Source: Aquarana catesbeiana (Eukaryota > Chordata > Amphibia > Anura > Ranidae). From it: 64,000 nt of DNA. The stretch spans positions 106,605,167 through 106,669,166 of the forward strand of contig NC_133327.1 of the NCBI RefSeq assembly GCF_042186555.1, given 5' to 3'. The notes under the pieces were generated by a model. That model saw only the letters and a list, made by a program, of their open reading frames with translations. It did no database searches and was not told the DNA's origin. The translations under genes were made by a program, and so were the position numbers. Positions 19,294 through 30,739 of the stretch are shown in pieces; position 1 is the stretch's first letter; each line of letters starts with the position of its first letter.

Positions 19294-19695
19294 GGTCCTG
19301 GAGTGGCCTAGCCAGTCTCCAGACCTTAATCCCTTAGAAAATATGCGGAGGGAGCTGAAGGTTTGTGTTACCAAACGTCAGCCCTTACTGACTTGGAGAG
19401 GATCTGCAAAGAGTGGGACAAAATCCCTCCTGAGATGTGTGCAAACCTGGTGGCCAACTACAAGAAACGTCTGACTTCTGTGATTGCCAACAAGGGTTTT
19501 GCCACCAAGTACTAAGTCATGTTTTGTGAAGGGGTCAAATACTTATTTCACTCATTAAAATGCAAATCAATTTACAACTTTTTCTAAATGCGGTTTTCTG
19601 GATATTTTTGTTGTTATTCTGTCTCTCACTGTTAAAATAAACCTACCATTAAAATTATAGACTGGTCATTTGTCAGTGGGAAAATTTACAAAAAG

Positions 19696-20572
19696 AAAAA
19701 AAAAAAAAAAAAAAAAAAAAAAGAAGGGCATTCAAGGTATATGGGCTTCAGTGCCTGTGTGAATAAAGCACATTTAATTGAATTAGTTATAGGGTAACAC
19801 CTAACTCTCAACACATGTGGTCAGGAATATTGATGCATTTTTTTTTGCATTGTTCATAAACACAAATGTGAGGTAAGTACAAACCTTCATAAAATACATC
19901 TTTCACTAATTTCAACTACTTAAAAGCCCAAAGGAAAACAAAACCATTATCCCAGCAGGCTTAGCTAATGATCAGATATGAAAATCCACATATAATTAAA
20001 GTGAAACTCTCACTGTGTTTAGGAAATATTCCCCTGCAAGCCATTTGCATATCTTGTAAACATTTTGATAAACTTTTATTGCTGATCCTAATCTGCCTCT
20101 GTTCTCTATATACTATGACAGCCCAGTCTAGTGCATTTGCTGTGCATAGTACACATTTTTAATAAATGTACTGTATGTATGCACATGCTTCCATAGAAAT
20201 GAACAGTAAACAAATGACCTCTTACACACTTCCAAAACGGTGTGGTCTAGCCACAAATTCCAGCAAGCATTTTCTGGTAAATCTAACATTGCAAAGATTG
20301 AGCTCATGGAAGAGTAAACACTGACCCTGAGCTTAACCATTGTCTACCTTCTGTGTTTGCCCCCATAGAAAACAGCTTGGCCTGGCCCCGTCCTCTGCTC
20401 CCTCCTCACAGGATTTAATTGATAGTATCGCAAGCCAATGTCTCCCTATGCTGCTGCTGTGTCCTATGAGGATAGGAACACAGACCAGCTCCGCACAGCG
20501 TAATTGAGATAGGACACAGCTAAGTATATAGGGAGGTGAGGGAGCAATACAAGTAGTGGAGCATTTTTTACC
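19696..20572. other. Intergenic, nothing recognised
   Basis: A poly(A) run lies at about 19698-19722. The remainder has only short ORFs without motifs and no repeat ends that I could pair. Confidence 0.5.
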
Positions 20573-21518
20573 TTAACCGCTTAAGGACTGCCCCACGTAC
20601 ATATACTGTGGCAGGGCGGCCCTTAAGCGCAAAATCATGTACCTGTATCTATTCCTTTCTTCGGCTCTGAGTGGATACATTAGGAGCCAATCAAGTGGTC
20701 TGGCGGACCAGATGTCTGCCCGGAAACCCAGTGATCGTTCAGAGAGGGGCAGAACGGCGATCTGCCTATGTAAACAAGGCAGATTGCCGTTCTGCTAGTA
20801 AGAAAGACAGAGATCTTGTGTTTCTGCTCAGCAGGAACACGGATCTCTGTCTTTCTTCAGTTAAGCCATCCCATACACATTAAGAAAGCACTCCCAGGGA
20901 ACACAGCTAACCCCTTCCCTGCCAGTGTCATTAGTACAGTGACCTTGCATTTTTTTTAGCACTGATCACTGTGTTGGCATCACTGGTCCCCAAAAAGTGT
21001 CACTTAGTGTCAGATTTGACGGCCGCAATGTTGCAGTCCAAAAAAAACAAAATAAAACGCTGATCGTCGCCATTACTAGTAAATAAAAAAAAAGTCCATA
21101 AATCTATCCCATAGTTTGTAGATGCTATAACTTTTGCACAAACCAATCAATATACGCTTATTGGGTTTTATTTTACCAAAAACATGTAGCAGTAATACAT
21201 ATTGGCCTAAATGTATGAAGAAACTAGATTTTTTAAAATATTTTTTCTTATTGGAAGGGTTTTACAGCAGAAAGTAAAAAATACATATATATTTTTCAAT
21301 TGTAGGTTTTTTTTTTGTTTATAGCGCAAAAAATAAAAAACGCAGATGTGATCAAATCCCACCAAAAGAAAGCTCCATTTGTGGGAAAAAAAGGAGATCA
21401 ATTTTCTTTGGGTACAGCGTTGTACGACCGCGTAATTGTCCATTAAAGCAAAGCAGTGCCATATCGCAAAAAATGGTCTGGTCAGGAAGGGTAAAACCTT
21501 CCGTGGCTGAAGTGGTAA
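20573..21518 (+). mobile_element. TTAA repeat family, copy 1 (about 0.95 kb)
   Basis: It starts ttaaccgcttaaggactgcc with TTAA at 20573-20576 and ends ggctgaagtggtaaaa, a decayed TTAA. The interior shares long stretches with the copies at 32175-33084 and 32099-33749: the cactgatcactgtg region, the cgctgatcgtcgccattactag region and the tttatagcgcaaaaaataaaaa region. It is a non-coding element of piggyBac-like habit. Confidence 0.8.
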
Positions 21519-21957
21519 AAGTATAACTAAAGGCGAAACATTTTTTTTTTTAGTGTTGGATGGAGTGGAGAAGGATTAGAACCCCTATCAGTTTTAATTG
21601 TGGTCTGTGCCCCCGTTAGGGAGATTCACCCTCTCTATTTGTCCTGTTTACTATTATCATTGAAAGTGAAAGTAACAGAAAATCCCAAATTTTGGGTTAT
21701 CCCCAGAACAGTAATAGAGGAGAAATCTTCCAATAGGGACACTGGTTCTGGTGACCTGGGGGGGCAAGAAATTCCCCCAATTTGGATGGATTTCCTCTCA
21801 CTTCCTGTTTGGCTATGGGACAGGAAGTAAAGGAAAATCTCTGCAATAGGACACCGATGGAGGGGAAAAAAAAATCCGACAGGGGTTATAACCCTCCCTT
21901 GCTCTATCCAAAATGAAAAAAAAAAATTGCCTATAGTTCTACTTTAATACAGGGACT
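21517..21957. mobile_element. MITE-like element with short inverted ends
   Basis: The ends read aaagtataactaaaggc and the complement of aaagtagaactataggc. The right end is followed by TTAA and the left side has a degraded taaaa. It adjoins copy 1 of the TTAA family. No coding potential is seen. Confidence 0.55.
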
Positions 21958-21969
21958 GCGTTAAAGTGA

Positions 21970-22430
21970 TTCTAACGGTTTTATTTAATTTATTAAAAAA
22001 AACAATAAAAAAAAAACAAACATGTTATGCTTACCTGCTCTGTTGTTTTGCAGAGCAGCCCCGAACCTCTTCTTTTTGGGTCCCCCGCCAACGGTCCTGG
22101 CTCCTTCCCTCTTTCCAGTGCCCACAAATTAATAGTAAGCCTCTATTGTCCATTCACAAACAGAGCATGACTAGGTCCCGCCCCCCCCCCCTCTCTTCAT
22201 TGGCTCACTGGCTGTAAATGACAGCTGTGTGAGCCAATGAAGAGAAAGAGACCCAGGAGAGCCTCTGCTCCCATGACCATTGCTGTATCGAGATGGAGCT
22301 CAGGTAGGTATAAAAGAGAAGGCTGCACCTAGAAGATTTTTTTATCTCAGTGCATTAAGGTAAAATACCTTCTACCTTAAAAAAAAAAAAAAAAAACACT
22401 TGGTAAAAAATGTCTTGGCTTTATAACCAC
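21970..22430. mobile_element. Probable TTAA MITE
   Basis: The left end ttaaagtgattctaa and the right end ttataaccactttgag are inverted relatives of the ends of the MITE at 57274-57765. The right TTAA is not preserved. A C run (22182-22191) and poly(A) (22379-22396) are inside. Confidence 0.5.
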
Positions 22431-23268
22431 TTTGAGCTTGGTATTGACTTTTAGAGCCAGCAAAAGACTTTAAGGTAAAAGGGATTTGAGAGGCTCTAGA
22501 TCACTTTTATGGGGCTCTGAAGCACAATCTGTGCTTCATTAGCTGCAGCACTGGGAAGGAGAGACATTGGGAGTCTAAAAGATTCCCGATATCCCCATAA
22601 AGACAATCTATCACCTGGCTAAAGGGATAGCAATAAAGATAGATAGTCAATTTAAAAAAGTGTTAAAATCTAAAATTATAATAAGTGTGAGAGTGTACAA
22701 AAAAAAAAAAAAAAAGCACCACCCTCTATGCACCCAATGCAAGTGTGGAGCACACACACATGCATGTAAACATATATTGAGTCACATATACAAGTCCATC
22801 AGTGTGAGAGCAACACATCTAGGGTCATTATTCACAGTTAACTCCAGACTTATAACCTTTTAAAGAGTCGGCTATGAAGAATTTCAGATACTATTGTTTT
22901 TTTGAGATTTCACGGGCACACACAATTTTAGGTCTTTACGTTTGGTATCCATTTACTCTATGGAAATCCCATCTTTTATATTTTTGGCAAAAAGTGGGTA
23001 TATTATTGTTTTTGTTTGCACTAAAATGTATTTTAGTGTATTTTTCCTGAAAATATGAGTTTGGTAAATAGCTGTGCAAATATGCAACATAAAATATAAT
23101 AAAATGTAAAAAAGGTCAACTTGGCATATGTAACCAATAGTACGCGTTAATGTTTAAAAAAAAACTTTTTGGTAATGATATATGTATATGGGGGTGGCAA
23201 TATTTATTACATATGCAGACTGTACTTCTTGCTTTTGCTAGTGTTACACAATAGTTGTGCTACATAAC
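22431..23268. other. Intergenic, nothing recognised
   Basis: AT-rich sequence with an A run near 22699-22714. No supported gene or repeat end was seen. Confidence 0.5.
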
Positions 23269-23784
23269 GCCTGGTACACACTAAGTTTTTTTTTAATTTT
23301 TATAATCTTTATTTTATACATTTTTCATTTTAGACAACATACATAAAATTATTATATTTCTTATAGAAAGAGCAATTTCCATGATCAAATATCCAACCAT
23401 AGACTCTCAATCTACTTATGTACCACAAATCTTATGTTCCTCTTCTAACGCAAGTCTTTTTTTTTTTCATTCAACCCAGCAGACTGAGTGAAACCCCCCC
23501 CCCAAAAAAAAAACAGAGCAGCTCGGGAGGAGACCCTGTACTAACAATCTGATGTTAGTAGAGCGATCTCCCGGCTGAGTTATTGTGTTCTGATAGGGGG
23601 ACTGCCCCCCCTGCCAGGACACACCGGTCTGTGCTCACAACCATTGGCTGCGAACGCTGATGAGATGCTCGTTTTCTAGCATGCCCGTTTGGCCAGCTTC
23701 TGTCGGACAGGCTGATGTAAACACTGGCCGAATGTTGGCTGGTTTCTGTTGATCTGGCCGATATTTGGCCCCTGTGTACCAGGC
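23269..23784. mobile_element. MITE with gcctggtacaca ends, carrying a LINE-tail-like insert
   Basis: The left end gcctggtacacacta is the inverse of the right end ctgtgtaccaggc; the right flank is tta. The interior has a T-rich block (about 23286-23460) resembling the reversed 3' tail of a LINE, with aag followed by T runs at both sides. The rest is related to the segment at 31700-31960. Confidence 0.6.
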
Positions 23785-24600
23785 TTAATTGTGTGGCTGA
23801 TATCTTTTTCTCAATAGTTCAGAGAGACATGAACAGTACAATGCACCAAGCGCTCCCTCTAGTGGCTGAACTACAAATATCTACATTTAACTCTTCACTG
23901 CCAGGGCCTGCTCTCCACTTTTCATCTCAGGCGGCCAAACCATTTTTTCACTTACAGCTTTTAGAGTTTGTGAAAGACCTCCCAAACCGTACATTATTGT
24001 AAAGCACAGGACTGATAGAATAAAAGATAGTGCTACGGATTTTGTAGGTCCTGTGATGGCTGTGTAAACCTGGTAATAACATTATTATTACCTCACACAG
24101 ACACAACATGATCTACAAAATTCCCAGTAAATCTAAATGTTAAAACTGGATTGACTAAATAAATACAAATATTTGTAAAATGTTAATTGTGCCTTTTTGG
24201 AAAACAGTGAAACAGCAAAGTTGTATAAAACTGTAAATAAGCAACGTACCCTAAAAATCTGGAGGTTGGCTTCACATCTATGCATTGTGGTAAGGCCTGA
24301 TTCCACAGTGCTGTGTGTACATTGCAATGGTGCGTGTTATGAAAAGATGATGCATTATCACAATGCAGAATGTTATGACAAAATGTCACAGTGTGCTACC
24401 GCACAGAGGGTTGGATGAATGCATTTTTATATAAGAAAACAAAAATCAAGCAACACTGCAGCGCATGTGTACAGCTTACACCAGCATGCACAAACTTGTA
24501 CACACGCATTTGTATATGCCTCATTTTAGGATAGCTCATTCTTTGTAATGGGAAAATGATAGCCCATTACTTTTTATTAATGAATTGTGGAGAATTGCAA
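23785..24600. other. Intergenic, nothing recognised
   Basis: No gene is supported. Around 24310-24400 there are several near repeats of the word atgcattatcacaatgc, possibly low-complexity. Confidence 0.45.
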
Positions 24601-24602
24601 TA

Positions 24603-26122
24603 CAGTGCTTTGAAAAAGTATTCATATCTCTTGAAATTTTCCACATTCTTTCATGTTACAACCGAAAACGTAAATGTATTTTATTGGGATTTTATGTGAT
24701 AGACCAACACAAAGTGGCACATAATTGTGAAGTGGAGGGAAAATGATAAATGCTTTTTTTTTTTACAAATAAATGTGTGAAAAGTATGGCGTACATTTGT
24801 ATTCAACCCCCTTTACTCTGAAACCCCTAACTGAAATCTAGTGGAACCAATTACCTTCAGAAGTCACCTAATCAGTAAATAGAGCCCACCCATGTGTAAT
24901 TTAATCTCAGTATAAATACAGCTGTTCTGTGAAGCCCGCAGAGGTTTGTTAGAGAGCCTTAGTGAACAAACAGCATCCTGAAGGCCAAGGAACACACCAG
25001 ACAGGTCAGGGATAAAGTTATGCAGTAGTTTAAAGCAGGGTTAGGTTATAAAAAAAAATATCCCCAAGCTTTGAATGTCTCACAGAGCACTGTTCAATCC
25101 ATCATCCGAAAATAGAAAGAGTATGGCACAACCGCAAACCTACCAAGACAAGACCGTCCACCTAAACTGACAAGCCAGGCAAGGAGAGCATTAATCAGAG
25201 AAGCAGTCACGAGGCCCATGGTAACTCTGGAGGAGCTGCAGAGATCCACAGCTCAGGTGGGAGAATCTGTCCACAGGACAACTATTAGTTGTGCACTCCA
25301 CAAACATGGCCTTTATGGAAGAGTGACAAGAAGAAAGCCATTGTTGTAATAAAGCCATAAGAGGTCCTGATTGCAGTTTGCAAGAAGCCATGTGGGGGAC
25401 ACAGCAAACATGTAGAAGAAGGTGCTCTGGTCAGATGAGACCAAAATTTAACTTTCTGGCCTAAAACCATAACACCATGTGTGGTGGAAAACTAACACTG
25501 CACATCACCCTGAACACACCATCCCCACCATGAAACATGGTGGTGGCAGCATCATGTTGTTGGGATGCTTTTCTTCAGCAGGGACAGAGAAGCTGGTCAG
25601 AGTTGATGGGAAGATGGATGGAGCCAAATACAGGACAATCTTAGAAGAAAACCTGTTAGAGTCTGCAAAAGACTTGAGACTGGGGCAGAGGTTCAGGACA
25701 ACGACCCTAATCGTACAGCCAGAGCTACAATGGAATGGTTTAGATCAAAGCATATTCATGTGTTAGAATGGCCCAGTCAAAGTACAGACCTAAATCCAAT
25801 TGAGAAACTGCGGCAAGACTTGAAAATTGCTGTTCACAGATGCTCTCCATCCAATCTTACAGCTTGAGCTATTTTGTAGAGAAGAATGGGCAAAAATATC
25901 ACTCTCTAGATGTGCAAAGCTGGTAGAGACATCTCCAAAAAGACTTGCAGCTGTAATTGCAGCAAAAGGCGGTTCTACAAAGTATTGACTTAGGGGGGTT
26001 GAATACAAATGCACGCCACACTTTTAACATATTTGTAAAAAAGGTTGAAAACCGTTTATAATTTTTCTTCCACCTCAAAAATATGTGCCACTTTGTGTTG
26101 GTCTATCACATAAAATCCCAAT
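24603..26122 (+). mobile_element. Tc1-like transposon, second family, decayed
   Basis: The left end is cagtgctttgaaaaagtattc, preceded by TA. A stretch near 24690 (gggattttatgtgatagacc) recurs inverted at about 26098-26121, so the terminal repeats are long. The outer right end is lost in a TG microsatellite (26122-26139). Confidence 0.85.
25020..25990 (+). pseudogene. Tc1 transposase fragment chain
   Basis: Translated pieces in several frames give the HTH segment (PRQDRPPKLT), the LWSDETK-type first-Asp segment, HVWWKTN, TMKHGGGSIMLLGCFSSAG and finally VLEWPSQSTDLNPIEKL with the catalytic-type Glu. Shifts and stops occur between all of these, so the copy is dead. Confidence 0.8.
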
Positions 26123-26139
26123 GTGTGTGTGTGTGTGTG

Positions 26140-27267
26140 GGTGGCTCTGATATTTTACTTTTGAGGTAGAGAACGTTTGAAGACACATAGTCCCCAGTCT
26201 CTTTCTCCTCCACAGCCCAGCACATACTTCTTGCAGAGCACTACCTGTTCACTGACACTTGGAAGACATGGTTTACATACCATTAATGCTTATGATCTCT
26301 TCAGCTGTGAATGAACACCAGAGAGCTCAGCACATTATATGTACATTCAGGAAATTCAAAGCATTGGTAAATATGAGAAACATTTACTGATCCTCCACTC
26401 GCCATCATGTCCTTCCCACATGGAAACCCACAGTCTTCTCCCCTTCACAGCTTGCTGTCCCTGCTGGTACAGGGGAAATGAAGGACGGGCATGTAGTTGA
26501 CAGTGGATTGTGAAGGCAAGATGATTGTGGGCACACTGCAGGGTGGATCTGTGTCTAAGGGAACCCTTCTGTTGTAAGTGGTTACAGAGGCAACCACTTA
26601 ATTATATAGCACAGTAGGGTTCCTATGATTACATTTCTGTACAGTGTCTAGAAAACTTGTTGGAACCCCACAGACCTGAAGAGGCTTCATGACCACTGAC
26701 TGGCAGGATTTCTACTTCTCAGATTAAAGATACACTCTAACCATCTTACAATGTTACATTTACAATGAGTCAGAGGACACCCTACCTGTTGAGTGGCTCC
26801 TGTTTTCATCCTGGTATAGATTCTCTGCAACTGGCTGCCGATTTAGTAAACCTCTGAGGTTGCCCATATACAGGTGGAATCTGAGTCCATAAGAATGCAG
26901 GCCACCACTGTTAATACTTGCAACACTGCACTCTTTTTTTTTTAATAGACTGTAATCCTCTGACAAGACTGTAATCCTGTGACCAGAGTCTGCAGTCCCA
27001 CCTTGAAGCCCTGTGAAAGGCTTGTTGAATATCTCCAACAGGTAATACAATTTTTGGTTGGCATGAGACTTCTTTCTCCTATAACCTAATCTCCTAGCAC
27101 CAACATAACATGCATATTAAAAAATAAAAAAAAAATGCAGGAATTGTTCAACAGAAGAAGGTGCTACAAGCTGACAGGTTCTCTTTAACATACCCCCTAA
27201 ATAGGATGAAATATAGATGATATGTTATAAAGCAGTACAATGCAATACAAAAAGAGACCCTGAAAAA
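26140..27267. other. Intergenic, nothing recognised
   Basis: This DNA lies just past the predicted TRAPPC12 poly(A) site. No exon of a neighbouring gene was recognised. A short tandem pair, gactgtaatcctctgacaa and gactgtaatcctgtgacca, lies near 26949-26986. Confidence 0.5.
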
Positions 27268-27284
27268 AAAGAGAATATCCATTG

Positions 27285-27290
27285 TTTATT
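27285..27290 (-). promoter_or_regulatory. TRAPPC12: Predicted TRAPPC12 polyadenylation signal
   Basis: AATAAA on the minus strand lies about 150 bp past the stop codon and is the first such hexamer I see. It would give a 3' UTR of about 170 bp (27440 to about 27268). Later signals may also be used. Confidence 0.6.
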
Positions 27291-27440
27291 AGACAAAGTA
27301 CATAGCATAGACAAATTTCAATCCTATTATCCTATTTAACCTGGGAAGCCCATTTACATTTTCCAGCAGTAATATATACACAGGAAGGACTTTTTCCTTG
27401 CAGTCTTTTCTCAGTGTGAGGAGATGTAGCAGCAGCAGAA

Positions 27441-27683
27441 TTATAGCAGCTTCAGACACTGAGTGTTAAAGCTGTCACCTTCCTTGACAGCTACCGCCTC
27501 CAGCAGGGCTTGCTTCTTCTGCATACTGCGTGAGGACTCCAGCTCATACATAGTTGTCAAATTGAAGAGAACGCTTTCGTGAAGATAGTGTTTGGGATCC
27601 TGCTGAACCAATCCTTCCAGATGCCTGAGGGATTCCTTTAATTTGCCCAAATAAAGCAGGCAAACGGCTGCATTGTTATTTGC
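27441..27683 (-). CDS. TRAPPC12: TRAPPC12 last coding exon
   Basis: TRAPPC12 is a subunit of the TRAPPIII complex, which acts in ER-to-Golgi transport and autophagy-related membrane traffic. It is also reported to act at kinetochores in mitosis. This exon begins after tttcccag with ANNNAAVCLLYLGKLKESL, the final TPR-like helix pair. It continues through HYLHESVLFNLTTMYELESS and SMQKKQALLEAVAVKEGD and ends NTQCLKLL with TAA at 27443-27441. The near identity of these motifs to vertebrate TRAPPC12 C termini makes the identification firm. The exon is 243 bp in phase 0. An A run beside the acceptor belongs to the intron. Confidence 0.97.
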   Translation of the reverse strand, partial: ANNNAAVCLLYLGKLKESLRHLEGLVQQDPKHYLHESVLFNLTTMYELESSRSMQKKQALLEAVAVKEGDSFNTQCLKLL

Positions 27684-28063
27684 CTGGGAAAAAAAAAAAA
27701 AAAAACAGTTTTGGGAATGAGGTGGAACAATAAAGCAGAGATCGATAACCTCATCAATGTGCTCACTGCGGCACAGCGCCACACGGCTTTGCTGCATTCC
27801 TAAACCAAGCAACACTACGTAATCAGATCAACCTGTGCTAATGTTTGAGGAACACCAGTCCTGTTCAGAACTGATAACTCTATACCAGCATAGGGGGAGC
27901 TGGGAAGCTATGTCTGCTCATTACACACAAAATACTGTATATTACATATATACTGTACACATACACACACAAACCGTGTCTTCTGCTACAGCACATTGTT
28001 TTACAATTCCTCAATGCAAGGCTATGGGTCTGTGCAGACTAACTGAAAACAGAACAGTAAGGA

Positions 28064-28202
28064 GTTGATTTACTAAAACTGGAGAGTGCAAAATCTGGTG
28101 AAGCTCTGCACAGAAACCAATCAGCTTCTAACTTCAGCTTGTTCAATTAAACTTTGAAAAAGTTGCACCAGATTTTGCACTCTCCAGTTTTAGTAAATCA
28201 AC
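28064..28202. mobile_element. Short palindromic MITE
   Basis: Inverted repeats of about 37 bp, gttgatttactaaaactgga inwards and its complement, bound a 139-bp element with a loop of about 65 bp. No clear target duplication was resolved. Confidence 0.7.
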
Positions 28203-29327
28203 CGCAGTGTAACCTATCCAGTAACTGATTTTATCTCAGCGCTGCCAAGTGAGGATGTGGACTGTGCTGTGTTGCCTAATATAAAGATAACCAACAATAG
28301 GAGTACTCAAAACATGATAACAGCACATGTAAACCCTAACTGATATTCAGCCTGCTAAAGCACTGTGTAGCAAACAACTGCTATTTTCTTTTTAATAAAA
28401 TATTTGTTTTTATCTTTTTATCCTCTGTTGTATCTCAGCGCTGCTGATCTCCCTCAGCCTATTTTCAGGCACTTGCTGTCTACATGCATGCACTCCAGAG
28501 ATGGCTGTGTGTCATTTCTAAGAGCCTGTTTTCTGATGGATGAACAATGGATCATGCCAGTGCAATGTGCTTGGTATGGTCACCTTAAAAGTAAGAGAGT
28601 GTGACAGGTTAGCAGTTAAGTGTTAAGGGTTGGATTTAGACATTCAGTGTTAATGTCTGCTGAAAGATGTGGTTTACCCTGTACGCCTCCGACACGTGCA
28701 GTCTGTGTAGTGCTTTGCAGTGCCATTCATTTATGATGATAAAAAAAAAGCCTGCTAAACACCCATACTGCAGTGTACCATAATGCACATACCATGCATT
28801 GTGGTGTTCTGCATTAAACATAGGTGCTGATCCAGGTTTTCAGATGTTGTTGTGCAGTCATTTGGAATGGACTGCCTTAAAGCAGAATTCCAGTGAAAAA
28901 AATAATAAATTATAGTACATTAATAGATGTACTAAATAAGGCGGCTTTTGCTGCAATACTCACCTTATATTCAGAGCCCCCCCCCCCCCCCCCCCGCAGT
29001 ACATCAGTATCACAAGCAAATGCTTTGATTAGTCACTTAGGATTGACTATATAGCTTGAGACTTTTCCCAGTAATACAGCTCTGCTAAACACAACCAAGT
29101 AGGGATAGACTTTCTCTGATTAGTTGGCAAAATATTTTTCATGGTTTCAAGTATCCTATAGGAATGATGTGCTTTCTATTTATAGGATCACTACAGAAAA
29201 TAACATTTAGGCTGCATTCTTTTTTTTTTTTGCATTATTTTAACATGTTTGTACCACATGTGACAGCAACGCAAATAAACATAAAGGAAAATGTGGTGCG
29301 CTGTCATTTTTTAAATTGGTGCCTCAA

Positions 29328-29348
29328 TGCACACACACACACACACGA

Positions 29349-29397
<49 letters not shown>

Positions 29398-29405
29398 TAC
29401 ACACA
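29328..29405. repeat. AC/TA microsatellite
   Basis: A run of CA dinucleotides interrupted by gaatatatat, about 78 bp, in the TRAPPC12 last intron. Confidence 0.95.
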
Positions 29406-30068
29406 GTGTATATATAGGTGGCATCTAACCTCTGTTCGCCTAGCAAAATTCACAATTATTGATGACAACTTATGCTGGAAAGGATGTCCAGGGCCGACAT
29501 ACTTTGTGGGACTGCATCTAAAAAGACTTCTGGAACAAGATGTTCACACTTATCTCTGAGGTCACAGGTTGTATGATAAAGCCTAACACTGCACTTGCTC
29601 TACTTCTCATAGGAGTGAATGACTTCCCTGATGAATATAGATCAGTGGTAGTCCACATACTGTTTGGTGCCAGATTGATGATCCTTTGAAGGTGGAGAGG
29701 TTCCTTGGTTTCTAATGTTTCCGATGAGCTATGAACAATGTCTGGCACTCCAGCTCAGGAAACAGAGTCAGTTTCATAGAGCCTGGGATCCGTGGATTGT
29801 TACTCTGACACTGAATAAGAGTATATTGGCCTAGTAGGCTATTGTTAGCCAATTCAATGTTTAGCTGTGGAGGCCTTGCATTCCTGTCTCAGGACATTTT
29901 TTTCCCCCAGGAGTTCCCTCCTCTGAGATTAAGGTCTATGCTACTAATTTACAGTGCGAAGACTTCTTTTTTGTTTCCACTAGTTCAACGTGCAAATTAA
30001 GTGAGTCGCAATTATTCGCTTCTCCTGTTTAATTGTTCTCAATTCTCATGCCAAGCAGGTATATCTTA

Positions 30069-30739
30069 GAGTTGCCACCTGTCCAAGATTCACCCGGACA
30101 GTCCGGGGTTTTGAATTGTGTTCGGGTTTCCAACCACCTGAAACCCAGACACAATATTCAGAATGGACTGTGGCTCACCAAGTACCACAACTGCCGAGAG
30201 CATAGGTCTGCACACGGGCCCCACCCCCATACACGGACAGGAGGGGAGAGAGGGCTTCGTCTGCTCCTCCTCCTCAAGCTCCTTGCCCTTTGTCTGCCCA
30301 CCCACACTCCAATCTCCGATATTTTGTGCCTCAGGAAAGGAATATGTGGGCTGGAAGTTTGAAGCTCAGCAACCGGCAGATACATTGTGGATGAAAGGTG
30401 CCTGAGCCTCCATCCTCAGGTGAATGAGCTCACCATCCAATGTCTGTGACTGAAGTCTCCCCCCTCCCTCCCTTCACTCTCCTGCCTCCAAGCGAGTGAG
30501 TACACTAAGAAAAGGGGGACTCAGATGCAAGGTGTGTCCTGTGGACTCTGATGTAAGAGGGACTTTGGGAATCCTAATTTAAAGGGGAATGCTGGGAACT
30601 GTAAGTGGGAGGATTGGTAAGCAGAAACCCCCTTAAATCAGAGTTCCCCTTTACACCACAGTGTTCCCCCTTTAAAAAAAAAGAATTTCCGTCATCCGCT
30701 AAAATTTTCAGGTTTGGCTTGAAGAAAAGGTGGCAACCC
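30069..30739. mobile_element. MITE with gggttgccacc-type ends, about 670 bp
   Basis: The left end gagttgccacct and the right end aggtggcaaccc are inverted and flanked by TA on both sides. It shares its terminal sequence with the smaller element at 43182-43345. A TA flank suggests a Tc1/mariner-type mover. Confidence 0.65.

Larger units (their letters stand above)
17206..19515 (+). pseudogene. Tc1 transposase, broken by shifts and insertion
   Basis: The frame starts with ATG at 17206 (AKTKELSKDVRDEIV), shifts near 17280 and is open at 17291-17878. There it shows the HTH linker, the first DDE-region segment (VLWSHESKIKLFG, with His where Asp is usual) and HVWRRRN. A run of ten G bases (17761-17770) shifts the frame in the KHGGGS region. 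After the inserted MITE, the C-terminal catalytic region (SQSPDLNPLENM with the Glu) runs to TAA at 19513-19515. The multiple shifts and the Asp-to-His change mean it is inactive. Confidence 0.85.
17035..19695 (+). mobile_element. Tc1-like transposon, split by a TTAA MITE
   Basis: The Tc1 parts are 17035-17967 and 19294-19695. The left start resembles the interior of a Tc1 terminal repeat (tatttgattccctatcaatc) but lacks the outer end. The right end finishes near cagtgggaaaatttac. The insertion at 17968-19293 has a TTAA site duplication. When the insertion and one TTAA are set aside, the transposase reading resumes at the KEWLKKKH...VLEW junction, as expected for the family. Confidence 0.88.

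Noticed and set aside
26760..27050. 96-codon minus-strand ORF just past TRAPPC12
   Set aside because: No motif, and it lies beyond the predicted poly(A) site, so it is probably chance.
27441..27683. TRAPPC12 sequence as a processed retrocopy
   Set aside because: The gene parts are separated by GT-AG introns with matching phases, which a processed copy would lack.
29328..29405. Regularly spaced repeats as a CRISPR array
   Set aside because: It is a CA microsatellite in a vertebrate intron, with no repeat-spacer structure.
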